From: Krasilnikovia cinnamomea
GTDB taxonomy: Bacteria; Actinomycetota; Actinomycetes; Mycobacteriales; Micromonosporaceae
Assembly (NCBI RefSeq): GCF_004217545.1
Contig: NZ_SHKY01000001.1
Span: 7,068,001 to 7,132,000 of the forward strand
Length of the DNA: 64,000 bases
Direction of reading: 5' to 3'
Shown here: in pieces, positions 49,246 through 57,561 of the stretch
Position numbering within the stretch: position 1 is the stretch's first letter
Layout of the letters: each line of letters opens with the position of its first letter
Made by a program: the position numbers and the translations under genes
The notes under the pieces: generated by a model
Database searches by the model: none
The model's input: only the letters and a program-made list of their open reading frames with translations
What the model was told of the DNA's origin: nothing

Positions 49246-50717
49246 CGCGGGCCGCGGCGCGACCGGTGGGCCGCGGTCACGACCGCCGCGACGAGCGGCG
49301 CGAGGTTGTCGGCGGTGGCACCGGAGGTGTCCACCACCACCTCGGCGTGCCGGGCCGGGTGCTCGGCCAGCAGCCGCCGGAACCGGTCCTGCTGGGCGGC
49401 CTGTTCGGCCTGCGGCCGCTCCGGTTTGCGCCGGTGGATGAGCTCGGCCGGGGCGTCGGGGAGCACCAGCACGTCAGGTGACGGCACGAGCCGTTCGGCG
49501 ACGCGGGCGGCGGGCGAGCCGGGCCACGGAGACTCCCGCAGGTCGTACACCCAGCGGTCCACGATCACCACGCGGCGCCGGGCCCGGGCGGGGGCGACCG
49601 TGCTCAGGTAGCGCCAGACGTACTCGGCGGCGTAGAACCAGGCGGCGGCGCGGCGCAGGCCGGGGTTCCCGGACGGCCGGTCGGGGCCGGGAGACCCCCG
49701 GGCGGGCGGGGACGACACCGGCCGGTCCGCGCCGGGCGACCCGCGTACGGGCGGGGACGACACCGGCCGCGCCGCCGGATCGGCGGGGACGGCGGGTACG
49801 CCGAGCAGGCGGCGGGCGAGGCCGACGCCGGGCAGGTTGCCCCGGGCCATTCCGAAGTACGCCGTGGCGGTCGAGAAGCCGTACCGCTGCAGCCGCGCGC
49901 GCAGGCCGTCGGCGACGGTCGACTTGCCCGAGCCGTCCGTGCCGACCAGCGCCACCACGACGCCCCGGGTGCGCAGCCCGAGCGGGCCCGCCGAGCGTCC
50001 CGCGGGCAGCACGGCGCGCCGCTGCCGCCAGGTCGCCGTGGCGTTGCGGCGCGCGAGGCTCAGGGCGGCCAGCCGGGCCCGGGCCCGGCCCGGCAGTCCC
50101 GGGTCCGGTGCCGCGCCGCCCGCCGCCGCGACCAGTTCGCCGGCCACCCGGATGCCGAGTTGGGCGGCCAGCCGGTCGCGCAGCGCCGCCCGGGCGTCGG
50201 GGGTGGTCGCGGCCCACGCGTCGCGCGCCTCGGCCAGGCGGGACTGCTCCGGCAGCCGCCCGCGCAGCACGGGCCGCACGAGCAGGTCGGCGACCGCGGC
50301 GGCGCCGGTGAGGCGGTGGGTGACCGGGTCGACGTCGATGTCGTCGACCGGCGCCAGCAGCACGGGCCCGACGCGCAGGTCGCCGTACGACAGGTCCACG
50401 ACGGCGGGTCCGGCCGCGGTCTCCACGGCGAGGCTGACGTGGCGCAGCCGGCGCGGGTCGTGCGCCTCGGCGACCACGGCGCAGGGCAGGGCCGCCGCGA
50501 TGGCCTGGGCGGGGGTCTGCGGGCCGGGGGCGGGCGCGTACCAGAGGTCGAGGTCCTTGGGTCCGTTCTCGCCGAGCCACCGTTCGGCCGATCCGGCGGG
50601 GCCCTGCCAGGCCCAGCGGCGCGCGCAGCGGTCGACGGCCGCGGTCACCGCGGCGAGGATGTCGGACCGGTCGGGCGCCGCGGGCAGCGGCGGGCCGGAA
50701 AGCCGTGAATCGGTCAT
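49242..50717 (-). CDS. Nucleotidyltransferase-like / P-loop kinase fusion
   Basis: 491 residues. The N-terminal 190 contain GENGPKDLDLWY (KDLDL 54-58), a pattern of minimal nucleotidyltransferases, with further Asp in AVVDLSYGD. The C-terminal half is a thymidylate-kinase-type P-loop domain (GTDGSGKST, 259-267; VVIVDRWVYDLRESPW). A 15-residue repeat (RPVSSPP-x-RGSPG-x-D, 317-348) is inserted as a linker within it. AGGAGG lies just before the ATG at 50717, ten bases after the previous stop. It probably activates or phosphorylates a sugar or lipid for the polysaccharide; that is inference from context. Confidence 0.78.
   Translation of the reverse strand: MTDSRLSGPPLPAAPDRSDILAAVTAAVDRCARRWAWQGPAGSAERWLGENGPKDLDLWYAPAPGPQTPAQAIAAALPCAVVAEAHDPRRLRHVSLAVETAAGPAVVDLSYGDLRVGPVLLAPVDDIDVDPVTHRLTGAAAVADLLVRPVLRGRLPEQSRLAEARDAWAATTPDARAALRDRLAAQLGIRVAGELVAAAGGAAPDPGLPGRARARLAALSLARRNATATWRQRRAVLPAGRSAGPLGLRTRGVVVALVGTDGSGKSTVADGLRARLQRYGFSTATAYFGMARGNLPGVGLARRLLGVPAVPADPAARPVSSPPVRGSPGADRPVSSPPARGSPGPDRPSGNPGLRRAAAWFYAAEYVWRYLSTVAPARARRRVVIVDRWVYDLRESPWPGSPAARVAERLVPSPDVLVLPDAPAELIHRRKPERPQAEQAAQQDRFRRLLAEHPARHAEVVVDTSGATADNLAPLVAAVVTAAHRSRRGPR
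49683..49772. repeat. 45-bp in-gene tandem repeat
   Basis: GGGCGGGGACGACACCGGCC begins at 49704 and again at 49749, a 45-bp period with about two copies. It codes for the 15-residue Pro/Ser-rich repeat in the kinase domain of the minus-strand gene. Confidence 0.8.
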
Positions 50718-50727
50718 TTCCTCCTGA

Positions 50728-51468
50728 TCATAGGGTGGTCATCACGCCCGTCGGGCGGGTATCGGCAGGGCTGCCACCGCCCACCGGCCGCCGGTGAGCG
50801 CCGGGGTGCCAGCGGCCCGGCAGCTCCAGCGCGGGCGCGGCATGCCGGGGGCCGCGCGTGCCGCTCCCCGCACGGCACGCGCGACCCGGCTCACCCGGCA
50901 GGCCCCCGTGGTTCAGGCCGTCCGGCAGGCCCGCGTGGTTCAGGCCGTACGGCAGGCCCGCGTGGTTCGGGCCGTCCGGCTGGGCGCCACCGGCGGGGCG
51001 GCGGTGCGAGAACGCCGCCGCCGCCGCGATCAGCACCAGCACACCGGCCACCAGCCACGGCACCAGATCGGCCGGGCCGCGCGCGGCCACGACCGGCGGC
51101 ACCCCGCTCACCAGGGACCGTGACCCGCCGGCCACCGCCCGCCCGTCCACCACGACCGTGGTCCCGGCCGCGGCACCATCCACCGGTACGGTCAGCCGCA
51201 CCGTGCCGTTGTCATCGGCGCGCACGTCCCGCCACGCTGCGCTACCAACCCGTACCTGAGCGATCTCCCGCTTGCGGTAACCCACCGCGACGATCTCCAG
51301 GTCATCCTGCTGGCCGGTCCAGCGCAAGCTCAGCGCCGAGCCGGCCGCGGCGGACGGCTGGGACGACGCGCCGCGCGCCGTCAGGAAGAGCACGCCGACC
51401 GCGAGGGCCAGCAGAGCCAGGACGACGGCCACGCGGGCGGGGTGCCGACGGACGCTGATGAGTGCCAT
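50728..51468 (-). CDS. Small exported protein with repeat-rich tail, paralogue of 45276-46031
   Basis: 246 residues. An N-terminal anchor or signal (VAVVLALLALAVGVLFLTA), a beta domain with ALSLRWTGQQDDLEIVAVGY and VRVGSAAWRDVRADDNG, then a helix after LVPWLVAGVLVLIAAAAAF. The tail, probably inside the cell, has three copies of LNHAGLP-type repeats and ends without known motif. The beta domain and LVPW helix match 45276-46031. ATG at 51468 has only a weak GGTGG before it. It is the first gene of the minus-strand operon and divergent to the flippase. Confidence 0.75.
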   Translation of the reverse strand: MALISVRRHPARVAVVLALLALAVGVLFLTARGASSQPSAAAGSALSLRWTGQQDDLEIVAVGYRKREIAQVRVGSAAWRDVRADDNGTVRLTVPVDGAAAGTTVVVDGRAVAGGSRSLVSGVPPVVAARGPADLVPWLVAGVLVLIAAAAAFSHRRPAGGAQPDGPNHAGLPYGLNHAGLPDGLNHGGLPGEPGRACRAGSGTRGPRHAAPALELPGRWHPGAHRRPVGGGSPADTRPTGVMTTL

Positions 51469-51511
51469 GCCACCAGCTTGCGCCCGTCACCCCCCGATCG
51501 TCACGCTGTGT

Positions 51512-51523
51512 GATGCAAGCTTG
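51512..51523. promoter_or_regulatory. Shared 12-bp element CAAGCTTGCATC, copy 2 (inverted)
   Basis: GATGCAAGCTTG on the plus strand is the exact complement of the element at 46087-46098. It lies 54 bp before the flippase GTG at 51578 and 44 bp before the ATG at 51468. A further AGCTTGCG copy stands near 51476. Confidence 0.5.
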
Positions 51524-51577
51524 CGTACGCTCTGAACAGGTCTTGAGGTTGGGCCCGCTCCGGCCGATAGAACCGGC

Positions 51578-52870
51578 GTGACCGCCAGCCTCAGCCGCCT
51601 GGCCCGCGTCCTGCTGGGCGGGATCGGCCCCATCGCGATCGCCGTTCTCGTGCAGAGCGCCGGCAACCTCGCCTTCCACGCCGTGGTGGGCCGCGAGCTG
51701 GACGCCGACGGCTACGGCGCGCTCGGCGCGGTCCTGTCCGCGATGGTGATGCTCGGCGTCCCGCTCGGCGCGTTGCAGGCCGCCGCGTCCGCCCTGGTCG
51801 CCCGGCACGGCCCCGGCCGCGCCACCGGCATGCGGGCGCTGCGCGCGGTCACCCTGTGGTCGCTGCTGCCCGGGGTGCTCGTCCTGGCGGTCGCGCCGGG
51901 GCTGCAGGCGTACTTCCACCTCGGCTCCCTGGCCGACGCGGCGCTGCTGGCCCCGTACCTCGTGGTGTCGGCCGTCCTGGCCACCGCCCGCGGCCTGCTG
52001 CTGGGCGACCGCAAGGTCGGCACCGTGGCCACCACCTACCTGGCCAGCACCGCGGCCCGGCTGGCGCTCGGCCTCGGGCTGGTGATCCCGTACGGCGTGA
52101 CCGGCGCCCTCGTCGGCACCCTCGCCGGTGAGGTCGCGGCGCTGGCGGTCGCGCTGGTGCCGCTGCTGCGGCCCGCCCCCGACACCGACCCGGCCGCCGC
52201 GCTGCGGCTACGCGCCGTGGCGCGCGCCGGGGTCGCGGTGACCGGCCTGTTCCTGTTCTCCACGGTCGACCTGCTGCTGGCCCGCCACCACCTCAGCGGC
52301 GACGGCTCCGGCGACTACGTCGCCGCGGCCACCGTCGCCAAGACCGTGCTGGCGCTGCCGGCCGGCATCATGTCGGCGGTCTTCCCCCGGCTGGCCGCCG
52401 CCTGGCCGCTGCCGCACCGCCTCCGGGCACTGCTCACCGGCGGCGCCGCGGTGGTCGTCCCGGCGCTGCTGGGCGCCACGGTGATCGCCGCGGTGCCGTG
52501 GCTCGTGCTGCGGCTGCTCTACGGCGACGGGTACGCCGACGCCGCCGGCCTGGTCCGCACGTTGTCGCTGGTCGCCGCGCTGACCAGCGTGGTGACGCTG
52601 GCGACCCACGCCGGGCTGGCCCGGGGCGGGCGCACCATCGCCGTGCCGTGGATCGGCGCGGTGCTGGAGGTGGTGTTCATCGAGCTGTGGCACGACTCAC
52701 CGGCGCAGATCGCGGCCGGTTCGGTCGCCGCGCTGGTGCCGACTCTAGTGGTGATCGCCATGCTCGAGGGCCGGGCGTGGACCCGGCGAACCACTCAACT
52801 GCCATCACCGCACGCCGATTCTTCCGGTACTCCGGCGACCGCCGGGGCAGCCGCCCATGGGACGGCTTAG
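51578..52870 (+). CDS. MOP-superfamily polysaccharide flippase-like protein
   Basis: 430 residues with about 12 membrane helices and no large soluble domain. The first helix pair (IGPIAIAVLVQSAGNLAFHAVVGRELDADGYGALG) is typical of polysaccharide-transport MOP/Wzx proteins. It would move a lipid-linked saccharide across the membrane. TTGAGG-N17-GATAGA ends 6 bp before the GTG at 51578, which fits a leaderless transcript. It leads an operon of glycosyltransferases (52889, 54063, 54869). Confidence 0.88.
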   Translation: MTASLSRLARVLLGGIGPIAIAVLVQSAGNLAFHAVVGRELDADGYGALGAVLSAMVMLGVPLGALQAAASALVARHGPGRATGMRALRAVTLWSLLPGVLVLAVAPGLQAYFHLGSLADAALLAPYLVVSAVLATARGLLLGDRKVGTVATTYLASTAARLALGLGLVIPYGVTGALVGTLAGEVAALAVALVPLLRPAPDTDPAAALRLRAVARAGVAVTGLFLFSTVDLLLARHHLSGDGSGDYVAAATVAKTVLALPAGIMSAVFPRLAAAWPLPHRLRALLTGGAAVVVPALLGATVIAAVPWLVLRLLYGDGYADAAGLVRTLSLVAALTSVVTLATHAGLARGGRTIAVPWIGAVLEVVFIELWHDSPAQIAAGSVAALVPTLVVIAMLEGRAWTRRTTQLPSPHADSSGTPATAGAAAHGTA

Positions 52871-52888
52871 GGCGCCGAGAAGGTTGGC

Positions 52889-54034
52889 ATGCGCATCCTG
52901 GTCCTGAACTGGCGTGACCTGACGCACCCCGCATCCGGGGGTGCCGAGGTCTACACCGAGCAGGTGCTGCGCCGCTGGGTCGCCGCCGGCCACGAGGTGA
53001 CGCTGTTCGCCGCCGCGGTCGCGGGCCGTCCCGCCGAGGAGGTCGTGGACGGGTACCGGGTGATCCGGGCGGGCAGCAGGTTCACCGTGTACCGCGAGGC
53101 GCGGCGCTGGTGGCAACGCCACGGCCGGGGCCGCTTCGACGTGGTCGTCGACGAGACGAACACGGTGCCGTTCATGGCCCACGAGTGGGTCGACGACGGC
53201 GCCCGCACGATCGCGCTGGTGCACCAGACCTGCGAGGAGATCTGGCACCACAACGCGCCGTTCCCGCTGTCGTACCTGGGTCGGCTGCGGCTGGAGCCGC
53301 GCTGGCTGCGCCGCCTGGCGAACTCCCCCATCCTGGCCGTGTCCGGCTCCACCCGCGACGCGCTGGCCGCGTTCGGGGCCCGCGACGTCACCGTCGTGCC
53401 GGAGGGCTTCGAGCCGCTGGCGCAGACCCCGCAGGTCGCCAAGGAGGAGACCCCCACCGCGGTGTTCTGCGGCCGGATGGTCAGCTACAAACGGCCGTGG
53501 GACGTCGTGCGCGCGGTGGAACTCGCCCGCCGCGAGGTGCCCGGCCTGCGCCTGTGGATGATCGGCGGCGGACCGGAACTGGACAGGCTGCGCGCCGCCG
53601 CCCCCGCCGGGATCGAATTCCTCGGACGCGTCGACGAACACACCAAGCACGACCGGATGGCCCGCGCCCACGTGCACCTGGCCACCAGCGTCCGGGAGGG
53701 CTGGGGCCTGGTGGTCAGCGAGGCCGCCGCACTGGGGACCCCGACCATCGCGTACGACGTGCCCGGCCTGCGCGACTCCACCCGGGCCGCGGGCGGCGTG
53801 GTCGTCCCGCCGAAGCCGGAGGCGCTCGCCCGCTGGCTGGTCGAACTCATGCCGGGCCTGATCACCACCCGGCCCGAGCCGCTGCCCTACGGCGGGGCGC
53901 ACTCCTGGGACCACGTCGCCGACACGCTGCTCGACGCGGTGTGCGCGCACGCCCGGGTGCCCGGCGCCGCGCCGGCGGCCACACCCCTGCCGCTGCCGAC
54001 GACCGTCGAGCCCGAGCTGCGCCGCGCCGCCTGA
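52889..54034 (+). CDS. GT4-family glycosyltransferase
   Basis: 381 residues, GT-B fold. The N-terminus RILVLNWRDLTHPASGGAEVY has the glycine loop; FCGRMVSYKRPWDVVRAVELA and EGWGLVVSEAAALGTP (the EX7E motif) bind the nucleotide sugar. ATG at 52889 with GGCGCCGAGAAGG before it, 18 bp after the flippase stop. Third-party sugars cannot be named. An extension of about 25 Pro/Ala-rich residues ends the protein. Confidence 0.92.
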   Translation: MRILVLNWRDLTHPASGGAEVYTEQVLRRWVAAGHEVTLFAAAVAGRPAEEVVDGYRVIRAGSRFTVYREARRWWQRHGRGRFDVVVDETNTVPFMAHEWVDDGARTIALVHQTCEEIWHHNAPFPLSYLGRLRLEPRWLRRLANSPILAVSGSTRDALAAFGARDVTVVPEGFEPLAQTPQVAKEETPTAVFCGRMVSYKRPWDVVRAVELARREVPGLRLWMIGGGPELDRLRAAAPAGIEFLGRVDEHTKHDRMARAHVHLATSVREGWGLVVSEAAALGTPTIAYDVPGLRDSTRAAGGVVVPPKPEALARWLVELMPGLITTRPEPLPYGGAHSWDHVADTLLDAVCAHARVPGAAPAATPLPLPTTVEPELRRAA

Positions 54035-54062
54035 CCCTGACAACCCGTACGGAGCACACCGC

Positions 54063-54872
54063 ATGAAGATCAGCTTTGTCGTCCCGACCCGGAACTCGGC
54101 CCGCACCCTGGAGGCCTGCCTCGGCTCGCTGCGCGGCCAGACCCACCCCGAGGTCGAGGTCGTCGTGATCGACAACAGCTCCACGGACGGTACGGCCGAG
54201 ATCGGCCGCCGCCTCGCGCACACCTTCGAGCAGTGGGGCCCCGAACGCAGCGCCCAGCGCAACCGCGGCACCGCCGTCAGCACCGGCGACGTGGTGGTCT
54301 TCATCGACTCCGACATGGTCCTCGAACCGCACGTCGCCACGGAGATCGCCGCCAAGTTCGCCGCCGACGAGAAGGTCGGCGCGCTGATCATCCCGGAGCG
54401 CTCGTTCGGTGAGGGCTTCCTGGCCCGCTGCCGCGAGCTGGAGAAGAACCTGTACGTCGGCGACCCCGGCGTCGAGGCCGCGCGCGCGTTCCGCCGCCCG
54501 GTCATCGAGAAGCTCGGCGGCTGGAACGAGGCGCTGACCGCCGCCGAGGACTGGGACCTGGCCGACCGCACCCGGGCGGCCGGGGTGAAAGTCGGCCGCG
54601 TCGAGGCCTGGATCTGGCACGACGAGGGCCGCATCAAGCTGCGGGCCACCTTCGCCAAGAAGCGCTACTACGGCCGCTGGATAGACCAGTATGTCCGTAT
54701 GCACGCTGACACGGGGAAGCGGAAGTTCGTCCGTACCTCCCTGCTCAAGCAGCCCACCCGGCTGCTGCGCCACCCGGTGCTCACCGTCGGGCTGGCCACC
54801 CTAAAGCTGACCGAGGCCGGTGGCCTGCTGCTGGGCGTACGGGACAGCCGGGCGGCACAGGGCACGTCGTGA
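54063..54872 (+). CDS. GT2-family glycosyltransferase
   Basis: 269 residues, GT-A fold: SFVVPTRNSARTLEACLGSL, IDNSSTDGTAEIGR, NRGTAVSTGDVVVFIDSDM (DxD) and the later TAAEDWDLADR acceptor-site motif. The family transfers one sugar from a nucleotide donor. ATG at 54063, 28 bp after the GT4 gene. The last three bases overlap the next start (GTGA). Confidence 0.92.
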   Translation: MKISFVVPTRNSARTLEACLGSLRGQTHPEVEVVVIDNSSTDGTAEIGRRLAHTFEQWGPERSAQRNRGTAVSTGDVVVFIDSDMVLEPHVATEIAAKFAADEKVGALIIPERSFGEGFLARCRELEKNLYVGDPGVEAARAFRRPVIEKLGGWNEALTAAEDWDLADRTRAAGVKVGRVEAWIWHDEGRIKLRATFAKKRYYGRWIDQYVRMHADTGKRKFVRTSLLKQPTRLLRHPVLTVGLATLKLTEAGGLLLGVRDSRAAQGTS

Positions 54873-56011
54873 CCTACGGACCGCGGGTCGTCCACGTCAT
54901 CGCGGAGTTCTCCAGCCACGAGGCCATGGGCCGCACGGTGACCGAGACCGCCCGGCGGGTCCCCGGCGAGCACCACGTCGTGACCACCCGGGCCCACGAC
55001 GGCGCCGACGCGTTCGCCAGCATGCACGAACTGGGCGGGCGGGTCGCCACGTTCCCCGTCGGGCGCACCGGCGCGCTGGCCGGCGTGCTCGACGGGCTGC
55101 GCCCCGACCTGGTGCACCTGCACGCGGGCGCGCTGGGCCCCTTGCAGGCCGCCCTGACCGTGCTGCGCAGGCATCCGACCGTGCTCACCGCGTACGCATG
55201 GCCGACCGTGCCCGGGCCCGGCGCCTGGCGGCGGGCCACGCTGGCCGAGATGCGCGCCTCCAACGTGCTGCAGCCGCGCGTCGCGCTGACCACCCTGCTG
55301 CCCCCGCCGCTGGCCGTCGCCGCGCTGCGCTCCGCGGGCATCCGCACCGTGCTCACCCCCGACCCCCGGGTGGCCGCGCGGCTCGGCGGACGCCGCTGGC
55401 TGCAGGTGCGGCGACTGCCGTCCGGGGCGCCGCAGGACGACCGGCGCGCCACGTACCGCGCGGACCAGCCGGTGATCGTCTTCGCCGGGCGGGCGGAGAG
55501 CGTGCGCGGGCTGGACACGCTGCTGGCGGCGTTCCCGCAGGTGCGCAGCAAGGTGCCCGACGCGAAGCTGCGGCTGCTGCTGATCCCGCGCCCCGAGCTG
55601 CCCGCCATCCTCGCCGCCGCCGGACACGCCGACGGGGTCGAGGTCGTCACCGAACCCGTCAAGGACCTGCTGGCCGAACTGGCCGCCGCGCAGGTCGGCA
55701 CGTGGCCGTTCAAGTTCGACTACACCACCTCGCCGCCCGCGATGGCGGTCGCCGAGGCGATGAGCGTCGGGCTGCCCGTGGTGGCCACGGACGTCGCATG
55801 CGTACGGGCCGTACTCGAACCCGGCGTCAACGGGCTGGCCGTGCCACCGGCGGACCCGGCGGCGCTGGCATCGGCGCTGACCGTGCTGCTGCGCGACGAG
55901 GCGTCGTGGCAGCGCTACGCCGACGCCGGGGTGCGTTCGGTGCGCGAACGGCTGGGCTGGGACCGGGCCGCCGCCGTCACCGCCGAGGCGTACGCCACCG
56001 CCCTGGCCTGA
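54869..56011 (+). CDS. GT4-like glycosyltransferase
   Basis: 380 residues, GT-B fold: RVVHVIAEFSSHEAMGRTV at the start, VIVFAGRAESVRGLDTLLAAF and PPAMAVAEAMSVGLPVVATDVA in the donor domain. The usual EX7E is partly kept (Ala-Val-Ala-Glu). GTG at 54869 overlaps the previous stop (GTGA). It is the last gene of the flippase operon; a convergent DUF2461 gene begins its end 4 bp later. Confidence 0.88.
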   Translation: MTYGPRVVHVIAEFSSHEAMGRTVTETARRVPGEHHVVTTRAHDGADAFASMHELGGRVATFPVGRTGALAGVLDGLRPDLVHLHAGALGPLQAALTVLRRHPTVLTAYAWPTVPGPGAWRRATLAEMRASNVLQPRVALTTLLPPPLAVAALRSAGIRTVLTPDPRVAARLGGRRWLQVRRLPSGAPQDDRRATYRADQPVIVFAGRAESVRGLDTLLAAFPQVRSKVPDAKLRLLLIPRPELPAILAAAGHADGVEVVTEPVKDLLAELAAAQVGTWPFKFDYTTSPPAMAVAEAMSVGLPVVATDVACVRAVLEPGVNGLAVPPADPAALASALTVLLRDEASWQRYADAGVRSVRERLGWDRAAAVTAEAYATALA

Positions 56012-56014
56012 CCC

Positions 56015-56671
56015 CTACCGCTGCACCGTCGAGGGCCCCACGTTCTCGTCGAGCCACCGGCGCAGCGGGCGGCTCGTACGGAGGAAGTCGACGATCCGGT
56101 TGCGCGCGGCCGCCGTGCCCAGCCAGGCCGCCGGTGCCCATTCCTGCCAGGTGACCAGCCCCTTGTGGCGCAGCAGGTCCAGCCGCGGATGGTCCTTCGG
56201 GTAGCCGCGCGGCACCGTCTTCAGGCTGCCGTGACCCTGCACGTGGATCCGGGCCTGCTCGATCGCCTCGATCACCGTGGTCAGCTCACGGCCGGCGCGG
56301 TCGTCGGCGACCGCGCGGCGGTAGCGGTCGAGCTGGTCGGAGGCCATCTGGTACATGCCGGAGCCGGCCGCCAGCCCGTCGGCGGACAGCTGGATGTAGC
56401 CACCGGCCTCCAGCCACGCCCCCAGGTGGGTCTTGTACGGCGACTTGTCCTTGCTGAACCGGACGTCGCGGTACGGGCGGAAGATCTTTCCCGGCCCGAA
56501 CTCCGGCTCCAGGGCCGCCAGCAGCTCGGTCATGGGCTCGCGCACCTGGGTCTCGTAGACGGTCAGGTGGGCCGTCCAGTAGGTCTTCGAGTTGTCGGCG
56601 GTCAGGCCCTCGTAGAACTCGAGGGCCTCACTCGGCCAGCCACGGAACGCCACCAGGGAAGTCTCGGCCAT
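56015..56671 (-). CDS. DUF2461 domain protein
   Basis: 218 residues covering the DUF2461 (TIGR02453) family: the start GWPSEALEFYEGLTADNSKTYW, FRPYRDVRFSKDKSPYKTHLG in the middle and a C-terminal TW-x-EW region. Function is unknown; the family is widespread. I start at ATG 56671, since upstream in-frame codons give no ribosome site. Confidence 0.88.
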   Translation of the reverse strand: MAETSLVAFRGWPSEALEFYEGLTADNSKTYWTAHLTVYETQVREPMTELLAALEPEFGPGKIFRPYRDVRFSKDKSPYKTHLGAWLEAGGYIQLSADGLAAGSGMYQMASDQLDRYRRAVADDRAGRELTTVIEAIEQARIHVQGHGSLKTVPRGYPKDHPRLDLLRHKGLVTWQEWAPAAWLGTAAARNRIVDFLRTSRPLRRWLDENVGPSTVQR

Positions 56672-56707
56672 CGCCCCGGCAACCACCAGCACTGTCGGGT
56701 CCGCGCG

Positions 56708-56938
56708 TCATCGGGTCCAGCGGATGAAGCGCTCGAACAGCTCCAGCGCCGGGCCGGGCGGCAGATCCCGTACGGCCTCCTCCAGGTTGACCCACATGTA
56801 GATCGCCAGGGCCACCGGGTCCATCTCGCCGCGCAGGCCCTCCCGAGCGGCATCGCAAGGCCACGGCCTGCCACACGCCCGGCAGTCCCAGGACGGGCGC
56901 TCAGCGGTGTGCCCACTGTCGGGCAGGACGACTGTCAT
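56708..56938 (-). CDS. Small CxxC protein of unknown function
   Basis: 76 residues: a CRACGRPWPC cluster (three cysteines) that may bind zinc, then YMWVNLEEAVRDLP and LFERFIRWTR. I recognise the layout from small actinobacterial proteins found next to flavoprotein and XRE genes, but know no function. ATG at 56938; a longer upstream reading looks like shadow sequence. The next gene (57001) follows on the same strand with a 62-bp gap. Confidence 0.65.
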   Translation of the reverse strand: MTVVLPDSGHTAERPSWDCRACGRPWPCDAAREGLRGEMDPVALAIYMWVNLEEAVRDLPPGPALELFERFIRWTR

Positions 56939-57000
56939 GCCCGACAGCCAATCCCACCACCACAGGCCCGGAAATGTCCCGGTAGTGCACCGGCGGTGCA

Positions 57001-57561
57001 CTACCGGTGCGTATGCCGCTCAGCCAACTCCTGGGCCAGGTCAAAGGCCATCTGCCACGGAAACAGTTGCTGTCGTTCACCACCGGTGCCGGGCGGATGC
57101 GGCTCCCAGCCCTCGCCGGGGCCGGAAATGATGCGTACGCCCTCCTTCCGCAGGCTGACCAGCGAGAGCCGGAAGGGTGCACGGGCAGCCAGGGCCGCGT
57201 TGACGAATGGCACCACCACGGTTGGGACGCCTCGACCAATGAGCTCCGCTAGCGATGTCAGCGGATAGGTGTCGGCCGTGCCGGACGCCAGCTTGTTGAT
57301 CGTGTTGTAGGTGGCCGGTGCGACGACCACCGCGTCAACGTCCGGCAACACCCGGAACCCCGCAGCGGGTTGCTGGTACGACGTGCGAACGGGCTGTCCG
57401 GCGATTTCCTCGACTGCCAGCACGTCGATGAAACCCAACGCACTCGCCGTTGCGGTGATCGATGTCGTCCAGGACTTCCCGCGCGCGATCTTCAGCAACC
57501 GGCCGATGTCGGTGGCAGGCCCAGCGCCGCACACGAATATCTGCAGATGGCCACCGTTCAC
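57001..57561 (-). CDS. Flavoprotein (HFCD family)
   Basis: 186 residues of the homo-oligomeric flavin-containing Cys decarboxylase family (PF02441): IFVCGAGPATDIGRLL, DAVVVAPATYNTINKLASGTADTYPLTSL and VVVPFVNAALAAR bind FMN. Family members decarboxylate peptidyl-cysteine or phosphopantothenoylcysteine; this one is smaller and lone. GTG start overlaps the stop of the XRE regulator (GTGA). Base composition is less GC-rich than the neighbours upstream. Confidence 0.85.
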   Translation of the reverse strand: MNGGHLQIFVCGAGPATDIGRLLKIARGKSWTTSITATASALGFIDVLAVEEIAGQPVRTSYQQPAAGFRVLPDVDAVVVAPATYNTINKLASGTADTYPLTSLAELIGRGVPTVVVPFVNAALAARAPFRLSLVSLRKEGVRIISGPGEGWEPHPPGTGGERQQLFPWQMAFDLAQELAERHTHR

